A DNA stretch of 64,000 nucleotides from Pseudomonadales bacterium (GTDB lineage: Bacteria > Pseudomonadota > Gammaproteobacteria > Pseudomonadales > Azotimanducaceae), in the NCBI GenBank assembly GCA_028285415.1, contig JANQPF010000009.1:682001-746000 (forward strand). Direction: 5' to 3'. The translations under genes were made by a program, and so were the position numbers. A model generated the notes under the pieces. That model made no database searches. It was not told the DNA's origin and was given only the letters and a program-made list of their open reading frames with translations. Numbering within the stretch: position 1 is the first letter of the stretch; every line of letters begins with the position of its first letter. Below, in pieces: positions 50,440-60,031 of the stretch.

Positions 50440-51678
50440 ATGACCGCACCCTTGGAAGACATTGTCGTCATAGAAGTCGACAGCTACATGGCCGCACCCG
50501 GCGCTGGCGCCATTCTTGCGGATCTCGGTGCCAGGGTCGTCAAAGTGGAGCCGCTCAGCGGCGATCCGATGCGCGGCCTGTCCCGCCCGCTGAAGCGCAA
50601 CGATGCCAGCGACGCAATGCGTGCCTACGATTTTCAGTTCGACGTGGACAATCGCGGCAAGGAGTCCATTGCGATTGCGCTCGACAAACCGGAAGGCACA
50701 CAACTCGTTCGAGAACTTGTTGCCGGTGCGCAGGTTTTCATGTGCAACCTGCTGACGAACCGGCAGAAGAAGTTCGGTCTGGATCCTGAGACGCTCTTCA
50801 CCATTAAACCCGATCTGGTGCATGCCACCCTCACCGGCTACGGCACCACCGGGCCTGATGCACAACGGCCCGGTTACGACGTCACCGCGTTTTTCGGTCG
50901 CTCGGGTCTGTACGACGCGTCCCGGGAAGGCGATGACGGCGTTGTGCCCATGGCCCGACCTGCGCAGGGAGACCACACCACGAGCCTGGCGCTCGTGGGC
51001 TCCATCCTGGCGGCGTTGCGGCTCGCAGAACGGTCCGGCGAAGGCCAGGTCGTTGAAACGTCACTCTACGAGACTGCGGTCTGGACGCAGGCTTCCGACT
51101 ACGCGGTGACCGCAATCGATCACGCACCGGTGCGCCGGCGGGCGCGTAAAGAGATGCTCGCCATCACCGCCAATCGCTTTCCCTGCGGCGATGGCAAATG
51201 GGTGGTTTTCAACATGCTGCCCGACGCTGCCTACTGGACGAGGATGTGCCAGGCGCTCGACGTGGAGGAACTGGCGGAAGATGCACGCTTCGCCGATTCC
51301 CGCTCACGCTATCAGAACATGGCCGAGCTCATCGACATCTTCGACGCGACGCTGGCAAAGAAAAGCCGCGACGAATGGGGTGAGATATTCGACAAAGCCG
51401 GCCTCATCTGGGGCCCCGTCCTGGGCTTGCATGAGGTGCCTCAGGACCCCCACGCGATTGAGCTCGGTATGTTCCCGACGATCGAGCATCCGACCATGGG
51501 TCCGTATCACACCGTCAACGCGCCCATGCGCTTTGCGACCGCGGACGTCGGACCCCGCGGACCGGCACCCGCAATCGGGCAGCACACTGAGGCCATCCTG
51601 GTCGATCAGGGGTACAGCGCGGGGGAAGTTTCCGCAATGATCGACAAAGGCATTGTCGGCAGCAGCGCAGAAGACTAG
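50440..51678 (+). CDS. CaiB/BaiF family (class III) CoA-transferase
   Basis: 412 residues, GGGAGAAC before the ATG. PLEDIVVIEVDSYMAAPGAG, LADLGARVVKVEPLSGD, GYGTTGPDAQRPGYD and the catalytic Asp in QGDHTTSLALVG place it in family III. It differs clearly from the enzyme at 45587, so the two probably have different acids as substrate. It is 41 nt after the MmcQ gene and 25 nt before the thiolase gene, so CoA activation and thiolysis are likely steps of one pathway. Confidence 0.92.
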   Translation: MTAPLEDIVVIEVDSYMAAPGAGAILADLGARVVKVEPLSGDPMRGLSRPLKRNDASDAMRAYDFQFDVDNRGKESIAIALDKPEGTQLVRELVAGAQVFMCNLLTNRQKKFGLDPETLFTIKPDLVHATLTGYGTTGPDAQRPGYDVTAFFGRSGLYDASREGDDGVVPMARPAQGDHTTSLALVGSILAALRLAERSGEGQVVETSLYETAVWTQASDYAVTAIDHAPVRRRARKEMLAITANRFPCGDGKWVVFNMLPDAAYWTRMCQALDVEELAEDARFADSRSRYQNMAELIDIFDATLAKKSRDEWGEIFDKAGLIWGPVLGLHEVPQDPHAIELGMFPTIEHPTMGPYHTVNAPMRFATADVGPRGPAPAIGQHTEAILVDQGYSAGEVSAMIDKGIVGSSAED

Positions 51679-51703
51679 AGGCAGCAGACCAGAGAGGAGC
51701 GTC

Positions 51704-52891
51704 ATGAAAGACATTGTCGTCGTCGATTGCATCAGAACGGGGCTCGCCAAGGCCCACCGGGGGACGTTCAATCTGACCCGCTCCGACGACCTCGTCGCGC
51801 ACTGCATCGACGCGTTGCTCGAACGCAACGGCGCCGTGGATCCGGCAACCGTGGACGACGTCATTCTCGGCTGCGGGCGCCAGGTGGGAGAGCAATCCGC
51901 CAACGTTGCCCGTCACGGCGTGGCGCTGTCCAACCTGCCCATTACCGTGCCCGCCAGCACCATCAGCCGCGCCTGCTCATCGGGCTTGAACGCGATTGCG
52001 TTCGCCGCAACCCAGATTGCAAGCGGCTGCGCGGAGATCATCATGGCCGGTGGCGTGGAGTCGATCACCGGCCTCTCGCGCGGCACGCCGGCTGAGTTCG
52101 AGGAGAACCCGCGTCTCCTCGAAGAAAAGCCCGACATCTTCATGGCCATGGGCAATACCGCGGAGGTGGTGGCGCGTCGCTACCAGGTGACGCGCGAAGC
52201 CCAGGACGAATACTCGCTGCAGAGTCAGCAGCGCTACGCGGCGGCGGCCGAGGCGGGGTATATCGCGGACGAGTTTGTGCCCATGGACGTCAAATGGTCG
52301 AAAGTCACCAACCGGGAGACCAAGGCCACAGAGATTGTGGACGGCACCGTGGATCGAGACGAATGCAATCGCCCTGACACCACGCTCGCGGGCCTCGGCG
52401 GCCTGGGTCCCGCCTTCGAAGAGGGCGGCAGCGTCACCGCCGGCAACGCGTCACAGCTTTCCGACGGCGCGGCCATGGCGCTCTTAATGACCGCTGACAA
52501 GGCCGCCGCGCTCGGCCTCGAACCGATGGGCTATTTCCGCGGGTTCACGGTTGCCGGTTGCGAACCGGACGAAATGGGTATCGGCCCCGTCTTCGCCATT
52601 CCCAAATTGTTGGACTACACGGGATTGTCACTGGACGACATCGACCTCGTTGAGCTTAATGAAGCCTTCGCCAGCCAGTGCCTGTATTGCCGCGACCGGC
52701 TCGGGATCGACAGCGAGATCTACAACGTCAACGGCGGCTCCATTGCCATTGGTCACCCTTTCGGCATGACCGGCGCGCGGCTGACCGGGACGTTGCTGCG
52801 CGAGCTGAAGCGCCGCGACGGTAAGTACGGCATCGTCTCCATGTGCATCGGCAAGGGCATGGGTGCCGCCGGACTGTTCGAAGCCATCTGA
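51704..52891 (+). CDS. Acetyl-CoA acyltransferase (thiolase)
   Basis: 395 residues from ATG 51704 (GAGAGGAGC upstream). Catalytic residues are all visible: acyl-accepting Cys in SRACSSGLNA, His in GGSIAIGHPFGMTGAR and the C-terminal Cys in MCIGKGMGAAG; NEAFASQ is also conserved. It cleaves 3-ketoacyl-CoA or condenses acyl-CoAs. Its position after a CoA-transferase suggests degradation of a carboxylic acid through its CoA ester. Confidence 0.94.
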   Translation: MKDIVVVDCIRTGLAKAHRGTFNLTRSDDLVAHCIDALLERNGAVDPATVDDVILGCGRQVGEQSANVARHGVALSNLPITVPASTISRACSSGLNAIAFAATQIASGCAEIIMAGGVESITGLSRGTPAEFEENPRLLEEKPDIFMAMGNTAEVVARRYQVTREAQDEYSLQSQQRYAAAAEAGYIADEFVPMDVKWSKVTNRETKATEIVDGTVDRDECNRPDTTLAGLGGLGPAFEEGGSVTAGNASQLSDGAAMALLMTADKAAALGLEPMGYFRGFTVAGCEPDEMGIGPVFAIPKLLDYTGLSLDDIDLVELNEAFASQCLYCRDRLGIDSEIYNVNGGSIAIGHPFGMTGARLTGTLLRELKRRDGKYGIVSMCIGKGMGAAGLFEAI

Positions 52892-52916
52892 GCCAACTCA
52901 CCGAGGGGAGAATCGC

Positions 52917-54155
52917 ATGGACAGCAAACGTCGAGAATTTCTGAAACAAACCGCCGTGGCGGGCAGCGGCGCGTTGCTCGCGGGCGGCGTCACCACCGCA
53001 ACGGCAGATGAGAAAGCGGAAGTCCGCGCCTACCGGCGCCTCGGCCGTACCGATCTGAAAATCTCCGATATTTCCATGGGCACCAGCCGCCTGCGCACCG
53101 GCGAAGAGCATCTGGTCCATCATGCCCTGGACCGCGGCATCAACTATTTCGACACGGCGGAGAGCTACACGCGCGGCCAGTCGGAGACGGTGATTGGCAA
53201 CGCGCTCAAAGGCAAACGCGAAGACGTGTTCATCGTCTCGAAAACGCTGACGAGCTCAGGGACGAGCGCCGCCACCATGATGAACGATCTGGATGGCTCG
53301 CTGCGGCGTCTGCAGACGGACTACGTCGATGTCTACATGAACCACGCGGTGAACAACGTGAGCGTGGTCGGCAATCCCGAGTGGCTGGCATTCGTCGAGC
53401 AGGCGAAGCAGCAGGGTAAAATCCGCTTTACCGGCATTTCCGGTCACGCTGGACGCCTGATCGACTGCCTGGACTATGCGCTGGATGAGGATCTCATCGA
53501 TGTGATGCTCGTCGGTTACAACTTCGGGCAGGATCCCGCCTTCTACGAAGGTTTGACCCGCGGATTCGATCGTATCGCCACTCAGCCGGATCTACCCCGG
53601 GTGCTGGCCAAGGCCAAGAAGCAGGACGTTGGCGTCGTTGCCATGAAGACGCTCATGGGTGCACGCCTCAATGACATGCGGCCCTACGAAAACCAGGGCG
53701 CGGAAACGTTTGCCCAGGCGGCCTTCAGCTGGACGCTCGCCAATCCCGACGTTGATGCGCTGATCATCTCCATGACCAGTCAGGGACAGATCGACGAATA
53801 CCTGGGCGCGTCAGGCAATCGCTTCGTATCGGCCGAGGCCCGCCGTCTGCTGGACCAATACGCGTACCTCAACGGCGCCAACTATTGCCGGCACGCCTGC
53901 AATCTGTGTGAGGGCGCGTGCCCGGCCGGGGTGCCGATTGCGGATGTCCTGCGCACCCGTATGTACGCGACGGACTATCAGGATGTCACCTTCGCACGCG
54001 ACGAGTACGCGCTCCTGGACGTCAATGCCGCCGCGTGCGTCGGGTGCTCGGGCGAACCGTGCGCCAACGCGTGTCCGAACGGCATTGAAATCAACGAGCT
54101 GTGTGCCCCCACCCACCGGATGCTGGTGCGCCGGCCCGGCGAGCAACTCGCTTAA
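52917..54155 (+). CDS. Tat-exported aldo/keto reductase with C-terminal ferredoxin domain
   Basis: 412 residues from ATG 52917. Twin-arginine signal KRREFLKQTAVAGSGALLAGG. Aldo/keto-reductase barrel: FDTAESYTRGQ (Tyr), VSKTL (Lys) and YMNHAVN (His). The C-terminal ~85 residues hold two 4Fe-4S sites, CX3CX2CX3CP (CRHACNLCEGACP) and CX2CX4CX3CP (CVGCSGEPCANACP). Fusions of this type are known but their reactions are mostly unknown. The barrel could pass electrons to the clusters. Unusually, an NAD(P)-type barrel is predicted to be exported. Confidence 0.92.
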   Translation: MDSKRREFLKQTAVAGSGALLAGGVTTATADEKAEVRAYRRLGRTDLKISDISMGTSRLRTGEEHLVHHALDRGINYFDTAESYTRGQSETVIGNALKGKREDVFIVSKTLTSSGTSAATMMNDLDGSLRRLQTDYVDVYMNHAVNNVSVVGNPEWLAFVEQAKQQGKIRFTGISGHAGRLIDCLDYALDEDLIDVMLVGYNFGQDPAFYEGLTRGFDRIATQPDLPRVLAKAKKQDVGVVAMKTLMGARLNDMRPYENQGAETFAQAAFSWTLANPDVDALIISMTSQGQIDEYLGASGNRFVSAEARRLLDQYAYLNGANYCRHACNLCEGACPAGVPIADVLRTRMYATDYQDVTFARDEYALLDVNAAACVGCSGEPCANACPNGIEINELCAPTHRMLVRRPGEQLA

Positions 54156-54164
54156 GTCTTCTGT

Positions 54165-54902
54165 ATGGCAGTAGAAGACGTTCTGCAGGCGTTCAAGGCC
54201 GGGGAGCTTACGCTCGACGAGGCAACAGCCGGCATCCGCCGCAGCTACTTCGATGACATTGGTCACACGGTCGTCGACTACGACCGCAAGCGGCGCACAG
54301 GCGCAGGTGAGGTGGTTTTCGGTTCGCGGAAAAGCGCAAGCCAGATCTCCGACATCGTTGCCAATCTCGTCGCCAACGAGGCCAACGTCCTCGTCACCCG
54401 CCTGGATCCGGAAAAACACGCTGCCCTCACCGGCTTACCGGCCGACGCGGTCTATCATGCCGAAGCCAACCTCCTGACCTGGCATGCCCAGAAACCCGAT
54501 ACGCCCGCGACCACCGTTGCCGTTGTGACGGCGGGCACGTCTGATTACCAGGTGGCCGAAGAGGCCGCATTGACGGCAGAATTCTTCGGCAATAAGGTGA
54601 TGCGTATCAATGACGTCGGCGTTGCCGGCCTGCACCGACTGCTTGCGCGTCTGGACGATCTACAAACCGCCCGAGTATTGGTTGTGGTGGCCGGGATGGA
54701 AGGCGCACTGCCAAGCGTCGTCGGCGGCCTGGTGTCAAAACCCGTCATTGCCGTACCCACGAGCGTCGGCTACGGCGCCGCGTTCGACGGGGTAGCCGCG
54801 CTGCTCGGCATGCTGACGAGCTGCGCATCCGGCGTATCCGTCGTCAACATCGACAACGGTTTTGGCGCTGGCTTCATGGCCAACACCATCAATCGCTTGT
54901 AG
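54165..54902 (+). CDS. larB: Nickel pincer cofactor biosynthesis protein LarB
   Basis: 245 residues. The N-terminal helical part (DVLQAFKAGELTLDEATAGIR) and the PurE-like domain (VAVVTAGTSDYQVAEEAALTAEFFG, VVVAGMEGALPSVVGGL, PTSVGYGAAFDGVAALLGMLTSCASG in separate blocks) are those of LarB. LarB carboxylates and hydrolyses nicotinic acid adenine dinucleotide in the first step of nickel-pincer-nucleotide synthesis. It lies 9 nt after the aldo/keto reductase and 9 nt before larE. Confidence 0.93.
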   Translation: MAVEDVLQAFKAGELTLDEATAGIRRSYFDDIGHTVVDYDRKRRTGAGEVVFGSRKSASQISDIVANLVANEANVLVTRLDPEKHAALTGLPADAVYHAEANLLTWHAQKPDTPATTVAVVTAGTSDYQVAEEAALTAEFFGNKVMRINDVGVAGLHRLLARLDDLQTARVLVVVAGMEGALPSVVGGLVSKPVIAVPTSVGYGAAFDGVAALLGMLTSCASGVSVVNIDNGFGAGFMANTINRL

Positions 54903-54911
54903 GATCGGACC

Positions 54912-55754
54912 ATGGACCCGGCGATTGCAGAAAAATACGACGCGCTGAAGGCGAACCTTGCACAGTACGCCAGCGCCATTGTGGCGTTTTCGGGCGGTAT
55001 AGACTCATCGCTGGTCGCCTACGTCGCCGGCGAGACCCTCGGCGAACGTGCCACGGCCGTAACGTCCGCATCTGCGAGCCTGAAACGCGCCGATCTGGAG
55101 CTTGCCCAGAAGCTCGCCGATGCCTGGGGTATTCAGCACAAGGTCATCGTTACCGACGAGCTCTCGAAACCGGAATACCGGGCGAACCCGACAAACCGCT
55201 GTTTTCACTGTAAAACCTCTCTGTACACTTACCTCGACGAGCTCGCACGAACCGAGCACATCGAAGTCGTGTTGAACGGCACCAATCTCGACGACCTGGG
55301 GGATCATCGTCCTGGCCTGATCGCGGCGGACAATTTCGAAGTTCGTTCGCCGCTGGTGGAGTCCGGTTTCCACAAAGCGGACATTCGCGCTCTCGCTCAC
55401 GAGCTGGGGCTCGAAAACGCGGACAAGCCGCAGGCTGCGTGCCTTTCGAGCCGTTTCCCCTACGGCACCCACATCACCCTGGAGCTGCTTGCCCAGGTTG
55501 AGGCAGCAGAGGAAGTGCTCGCTGATCTCGGCTTCAGCCAGTGCCGGGTGCGCCATCACGGCGACGTTGCCCGTCTGGAAGTACCGGCGGACATGCTGCA
55601 CGACGCGGTTGAACACGGTGCGGAGCTGCAAGCACGCATCAAAGCAACCGGCTACCACTTCGTCACGCTGGACCTGGCCGGCTTCCGCTCCGGCTCTCTC
55701 AACGCCACGCTCAATGCCGACGAAGTGCAGGTGGTCAAACTGCATACACCCTGA
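54912..55754 (+). CDS. larE: ATP-dependent sulphur transferase LarE
   Basis: 280 residues. PP-loop FSGGIDSS (26-33) binds ATP. C177 in AACLSSRFPYG matches the Cys that sacrificial LarE enzymes convert to dehydroalanine; CFHCK is another Cys pair (around 98-101). It adds sulphur to the LarB product. The third enzyme, LarC (nickel insertion), and a LarA-type apoenzyme are not in the window. The stop codon lies in a short palindrome shared with the end of the convergent cytochrome gene. Confidence 0.93.
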   Translation: MDPAIAEKYDALKANLAQYASAIVAFSGGIDSSLVAYVAGETLGERATAVTSASASLKRADLELAQKLADAWGIQHKVIVTDELSKPEYRANPTNRCFHCKTSLYTYLDELARTEHIEVVLNGTNLDDLGDHRPGLIAADNFEVRSPLVESGFHKADIRALAHELGLENADKPQAACLSSRFPYGTHITLELLAQVEAAEEVLADLGFSQCRVRHHGDVARLEVPADMLHDAVEHGAELQARIKATGYHFVTLDLAGFRSGSLNATLNADEVQVVKLHTP

Positions 55755-55765
55755 GACGGGTCTCA
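55752..55765. terminator. Palindrome joining two stop codons
   Basis: TGAGAC-GG-GTCTCA: the first TGA ends larE, and the final TCA is the stop of the minus-strand cytochrome gene. It is a 6-bp stem without a U-run, so a weak hairpin at best. Confidence 0.3.
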
Positions 55766-56185
55766 GCCGGGCGGCAGCTGCAGGCGCTCCACGAAATCAA
55801 CCACCGCTTCTATCCGAGCAGCCGCCTGAGCAGCAGGATCGCGGCGATCGGTATCCCGCTGCCCGAACTCCCAACCCCAGACCGGCATGTCACGCGTGCC
55901 GTGCACGGCACGCATGTCGCGGCCGTCAATCTGCCGCGTGACTGCGATCCGAGGAAAGGCGCCACCGTTGCGCTGACTCAGGGTGCGCAGGTCGGACGGT
56001 GACTGGGTCAGCTGCGGCACCATCGGCCCGTCTCCGGCACCCGACATGCCATGACAGCTGGCGCAGTTTCCGCGATACAACCGAGCGCCGTCATAACTCG
56101 GAATGGGTGAGCCGGCCTGTGGTGCCCAGCAACCGGTGAGTCCCAGGCCAACCAGCACAACACCGGCGCAAGTTACCAACCGCAT
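55763..56185 (-). CDS. Mono-haem cytochrome c lipoprotein
   Basis: 140 residues from ATG 56185 (GGGGGAA upstream; ATG 56212 is also in frame). Lipobox LGLTGC, then CASCH with [10 protein letters not shown], typical of class-I cytochrome c with a Met-containing region [14 protein letters not shown] small electron carrier anchored to a membrane leaflet. It is the last gene before the divergent hybrid kinase, with no obvious partner reductase next to it. Confidence 0.87.
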   Translation of the reverse strand: MRLVTCAGVVLVGLGLTGCWAPQAGSPIPSYDGARLYRGNCASCHGMSGAGDGPMVPQLTQSPSDLRTLSQRNGGAFPRIAVTRQIDGRDMRAVHGTRDMPVWGWEFGQRDTDRRDPAAQAAARIEAVVDFVERLQLPPG

Positions 56186-56356
56186 CGAAATTCCCCCACT
56201 GAGAAAACGCATAGCCTAGCGCAGTCGCAGAAACGATGCTGGCTTGGCACGCGGGATGGCGGCAACCATCAAACTGTGACACGTGCCACGCTTTCCGGGC
56301 GCTCCGCCGGGCCGGGAGCCCTAAGCTTGAAGGGATGGACACGAGTTTTCACACGG

Positions 56357-59104
56357 ATGTCTGAGTACCTCGAGCCTGAAGAGAGCACGCTTGCACCCCA
56401 GCTGCTGATGGCGCTGGGCGGCTTTGGCCTGCTCGCTTTCGAAGTCCTGTACTGGTCGCTCGATGAGCCAAGCGGACCGCTGTGGCTGCGACTGCTGGTT
56501 GTAGGGCTCTGTTTCGGCTACCTGATCGTCTTACGTCTCGTCCCACGAGCCAGGCGCCATGCGTTCGGCGCGGCGGCCATCATCGCGATGATCGTGACGG
56601 CCGAGAACGTCTACCGCATGCAGCTTGTGAGCTTCGCCTTCGCACATTCGCTGCCTATGCTGATCGTCATCGCCGGTTGCACGTACGTCTTCCGTCAGCA
56701 CGTGCATATGGCGCTCTACCTCGTTGGCAGCTCGGCGGGTGTCACCGCTGCGATGCTGTTGACCCCTGAACCCGAGGTCTCCCCTTACGTCTACATCGCG
56801 AGCTGCTGGATTTTCTGTCTGCTGACATTCATGGTTTTCGGCACGCGCGTTAAAGAGCACAACCAGGTGCGCGAGCACGACCAGATATTGAACGGCGTGT
56901 TCGAAAGCTCCGTCGGCGGCCTGATGCTGTTCCGCGGCGAGGAAATGAAGCTGATTGTCGCCAACGACCGGGCGCGCGAAATGCTGGGCGGCGCAGATCC
57001 CGACAAATTACTGCCCCTCCTCACACGGAACATCGGCAAGCACCTTTCACTCTCAGAGCAGGGTGTCATTGCACGTGCCCGCAGCACGGACCTGTGGCAG
57101 GACGAGGTCCTGTTCGACATCGACGACAATCGCACCTGGATTGACCTCTGGATGCGTCGCATTGAGCTCGGCGGCGACGGCATGGTGCTCGTCGGTCTGC
57201 ACGATGTGACCGAACGGCACGAGGCGATGGCTGCCCTCACCCGTAGCGAGCTGTTTCTCGAACGCTCCCAGCGCATTGGCACTGTCGGCAGCTGGGACGT
57301 CAATCTCGAGACGGGAAGCCAGACCTGGAGCCCCGAGATGTTCCGGATCTACGGCATCGAAGGTGAACGACAGCCGAGCACCGACGAAACGATGGCGATG
57401 CTCGATGACGGACCGAAGGCGGCATGTCAGGAGGCGTTCATTGCCGCGATCTCCAGCAACGAACGGGTCGACTTGAGCGTCGAGACAGGCATCCGCGGCA
57501 GCGAGCCCCGGTGGCTGCGGATTGCCGGCGAGGTTGTCGAATACGAAGGTGAGCTTCACCTACTGGGCATCACCCAGGACATCACGGCTGACAAGCAGAC
57601 GGAGCTCGAGCTCGTTCGCGCAAAAGAAGTTGCCGAGGATGCCCTCGAAGTGCGCAGCGCCTTCCTCGCGAACATGAGCCATGAGATCCGCACGCCCATG
57701 AACGGCGTCATCGGCATGACAAGCCTGCTGCTCGACGCCGACATGAAAAGTGAGCAGCGCGAACTGCTGGAGACCATCAGAACGAGCGGTGACTCTCTGC
57801 TGCGTCTCATCAACGATATTCTCGACTTTTCCAAGATAGACGCCGGTCATATCGAGTTCGAGGCACGCGCGTTTCACATCGAGGACCTCTTTGCCGGTAC
57901 GCTCGAGCCGCTGGCGGTGCAGGCGGCGCAGAAAGGCGTGGAGTTGGTACTCGACATCGGCGGTGGCGTGCCCACCCTGCTGACCGGCGACGTCACCCGC
58001 ATCCGGCAGGTGATATCAAACCTCGCCGGAAACGCCGTGAAATTCACCAGCGCGGGGAAAATTGCCATCCGGGTGGCCGCCGAGGCACAGGCAGAAGGCA
58101 TGACGCAGCTCACCATTGCCGTTGCGGATACCGGTATCGGCATCCCCGAAAATGAAATTGAACGTTTGTTCGAAGCGTTCGTACAGCAGGATGCGTCAAC
58201 CACCCGCAAGTACGGCGGCACCGGTCTTGGCCTCAGCATCTCCAAGCGCCTGGTTGAACTCATGGGTGGCAGCATCGAGGTGGCGAGTGAAATTGACGCG
58301 GGAACGACGTTTACGGTCAGCCTCATGCTTGCCGCCGAATCCGACGCCACCGCGGCCGCGCCCGCGCTGGAGGATCAGCGGATCCTGGTCATGGAGCGAT
58401 TCCCCGCCAGCCGGGAGGTCATCGTCAACCTGCTGCAGCGCTGGCGGGCAAACCCCCTGGTCTGCGACGTGGCTGAGGCTCGGAAAATGTTGCGCAACGA
58501 CTCCGTGGATGCGTTGCTGTGCGACCCGGCGAGTCTCGAGGAGCTACGTTCGGCGCCAGCCATGCAGGATAATCAACCACGCATCGTGCTCCTCGCGGAA
58601 CCTGGCGACAGCGGCAGCGCCGACGCCATCCTGACCCGCCCCGTGCGGCCCGCCGCGCTGGCACGGGCTTTGACGCCCGGGGAAGTGCCATCCATGGCTC
58701 ATGAGCCAGCTACTCCGCCGGTGGTTGAAGCACTGCACGTGCTGCTGGCGGAGGACAACCGCATCAACCAGATGGTCGCGTCACGCGCCCTCGAGCGCCT
58801 CGGCTGTGCCGTCGACGTTGTCGACAACGGGCATGCTGCGGTGGACGCGGTACGCAGGCGGCGCTACGACCTGGTGCTCATGGACTTACAGATGCCGGAA
58901 CTCGACGGCCTTGCGGCGACGCGCGCCATCCGAGCGCTCTCGGCAGTTGATCAACCTCGGGTTGTGGCGCTGACCGCAAATGCCATGCAGGAGGACCGCA
59001 GCCGTTGCCTGGCAGCCGGAATGGACGATTTTCTCACCAAGCCGGTCACCCTGGAGGGGCTCGCCGCCTCACTTGCCAAGGTGTCTTCACAAGGCCCCGG
59101 TTAG
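56357..59104 (+). CDS. Hybrid sensor histidine kinase with six membrane segments
   Basis: 915 residues from ATG 56357; a GTG at 56276 would add 27. Six membrane helices (about 11-172), a PAS-like domain (185-295), a second PAS (about 300-430), then HisKA with H442 in [17 protein letters not shown], ATPase boxes [29 protein letters not shown] degenerate receiver (about 675-765, [10 protein letters not shown] but no acid pair) is followed by a complete receiver (about 790-915) with D843 in [13 protein letters not shown] and a KPVT Lys. No output protein is adjacent, so it works by phosphorelay to an unlinked regulator. Confidence 0.92.
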   Translation: MSEYLEPEESTLAPQLLMALGGFGLLAFEVLYWSLDEPSGPLWLRLLVVGLCFGYLIVLRLVPRARRHAFGAAAIIAMIVTAENVYRMQLVSFAFAHSLPMLIVIAGCTYVFRQHVHMALYLVGSSAGVTAAMLLTPEPEVSPYVYIASCWIFCLLTFMVFGTRVKEHNQVREHDQILNGVFESSVGGLMLFRGEEMKLIVANDRAREMLGGADPDKLLPLLTRNIGKHLSLSEQGVIARARSTDLWQDEVLFDIDDNRTWIDLWMRRIELGGDGMVLVGLHDVTERHEAMAALTRSELFLERSQRIGTVGSWDVNLETGSQTWSPEMFRIYGIEGERQPSTDETMAMLDDGPKAACQEAFIAAISSNERVDLSVETGIRGSEPRWLRIAGEVVEYEGELHLLGITQDITADKQTELELVRAKEVAEDALEVRSAFLANMSHEIRTPMNGVIGMTSLLLDADMKSEQRELLETIRTSGDSLLRLINDILDFSKIDAGHIEFEARAFHIEDLFAGTLEPLAVQAAQKGVELVLDIGGGVPTLLTGDVTRIRQVISNLAGNAVKFTSAGKIAIRVAAEAQAEGMTQLTIAVADTGIGIPENEIERLFEAFVQQDASTTRKYGGTGLGLSISKRLVELMGGSIEVASEIDAGTTFTVSLMLAAESDATAAAPALEDQRILVMERFPASREVIVNLLQRWRANPLVCDVAEARKMLRNDSVDALLCDPASLEELRSAPAMQDNQPRIVLLAEPGDSGSADAILTRPVRPAALARALTPGEVPSMAHEPATPPVVEALHVLLAEDNRINQMVASRALERLGCAVDVVDNGHAAVDAVRRRRYDLVLMDLQMPELDGLAATRAIRALSAVDQPRVVALTANAMQEDRSRCLAAGMDDFLTKPVTLEGLAASLAKVSSQGPG

Positions 59105-59136
59105 CACAATGGCGTGCCGGTTCACGCTGCGCCCGG

Positions 59137-60030
59137 TCAGGCGGCGTCTTCTCCTTGCCCACGCTGCGTCTTCAGAAACAGCGCCAGCTGCCGGTCATGC
59201 CGGCTGGTGGCGGACAGCGGTCCGGGACGTACATACGGCTCGTAGTCCGAAGACTTTGCAGCCGACACCTCGTCGCCCATGATCGTCACGCGTTGAATGA
59301 TGCGCTCGCCTTGAAAATCGTTCAAAACAAAGTGCTGTGTGCAGCGGTTGTCCCACATGGCAACCGTGCCTTCGCTCCAGCGATAGCGCACGGTAAAGCG
59401 CGGGTTCTTGACCCAGTTGGTCAGATAGCTGAGCAGCGCTTCACTCTCCGTGGCATTCATCTCGACGAGCCGGCGGGTGAAGTGTTCGTTGACATACAAC
59501 GCTTTAGCGCCGGTCTCCGGATGTAGCCTCACAACCGGATGGATGGACATTTTGTCGGGACGATTGTGCGGTAGCGCATCGTGCAGCGCCGTCAGATTCT
59601 CGCAGAGATCCTGCATGGGTGGCGAAAGTTCCGCATACGCCTGTTCCAGATTGGTCCACATCGTATCACCGCCAACTTCCGGACATTTGACCATGTGCAG
59701 AATCGACATGACCGAAGGATGGTCTTCGAAGGTGATATCGGTGTGCCATTCGTCTGCCACACCACCGTGCGTGGCCGCCAGCTCGAAGATGCCCGGGTGA
59801 TCCGTGAACGGATTTCTCAGGTTAGGGTGGTCTTCGATACGACCGAAGCGTTCACCAAGCGCAACGTGCTGTTCCGCGCTGACCGCCTGGCCCGGGAAAA
59901 ACAGCACTTTGTGCGCCAGCAGGAGCTCTTTGACGCGGTCCATCTCCGCTTCGTCCGGCGCACGCAAGTCAGCTCCGATCACTTCGGCGCCAAGCGCGCC
60001 GGCCAGGGGCTTGATCTGCCACTCACTCAT
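59137..60030 (-). CDS. TauD/TfdA family Fe(II)/2-oxoglutarate dioxygenase
   Basis: 297 residues. Iron ligands H96 and D98 in EWHTDITF and the distal His in CTQHFVLNDFQGERI, and a 2-oxoglutarate-binding Arg in ERIIQRVTI, fit the TauD family. It resembles taurine or phenoxyacetate dioxygenases; the substrate is unknown. Its ATG follows the aldo/keto reductase stop with one base between (TGAGATG) and uses a GGAG inside that gene, so translation is coupled. Confidence 0.92.
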   Translation of the reverse strand: MSEWQIKPLAGALGAEVIGADLRAPDEAEMDRVKELLLAHKVLFFPGQAVSAEQHVALGERFGRIEDHPNLRNPFTDHPGIFELAATHGGVADEWHTDITFEDHPSVMSILHMVKCPEVGGDTMWTNLEQAYAELSPPMQDLCENLTALHDALPHNRPDKMSIHPVVRLHPETGAKALYVNEHFTRRLVEMNATESEALLSYLTNWVKNPRFTVRYRWSEGTVAMWDNRCTQHFVLNDFQGERIIQRVTIMGDEVSAAKSSDYEPYVRPGPLSATSRHDRQLALFLKTQRGQGEDAA

Positions 60031-60031
60031 C

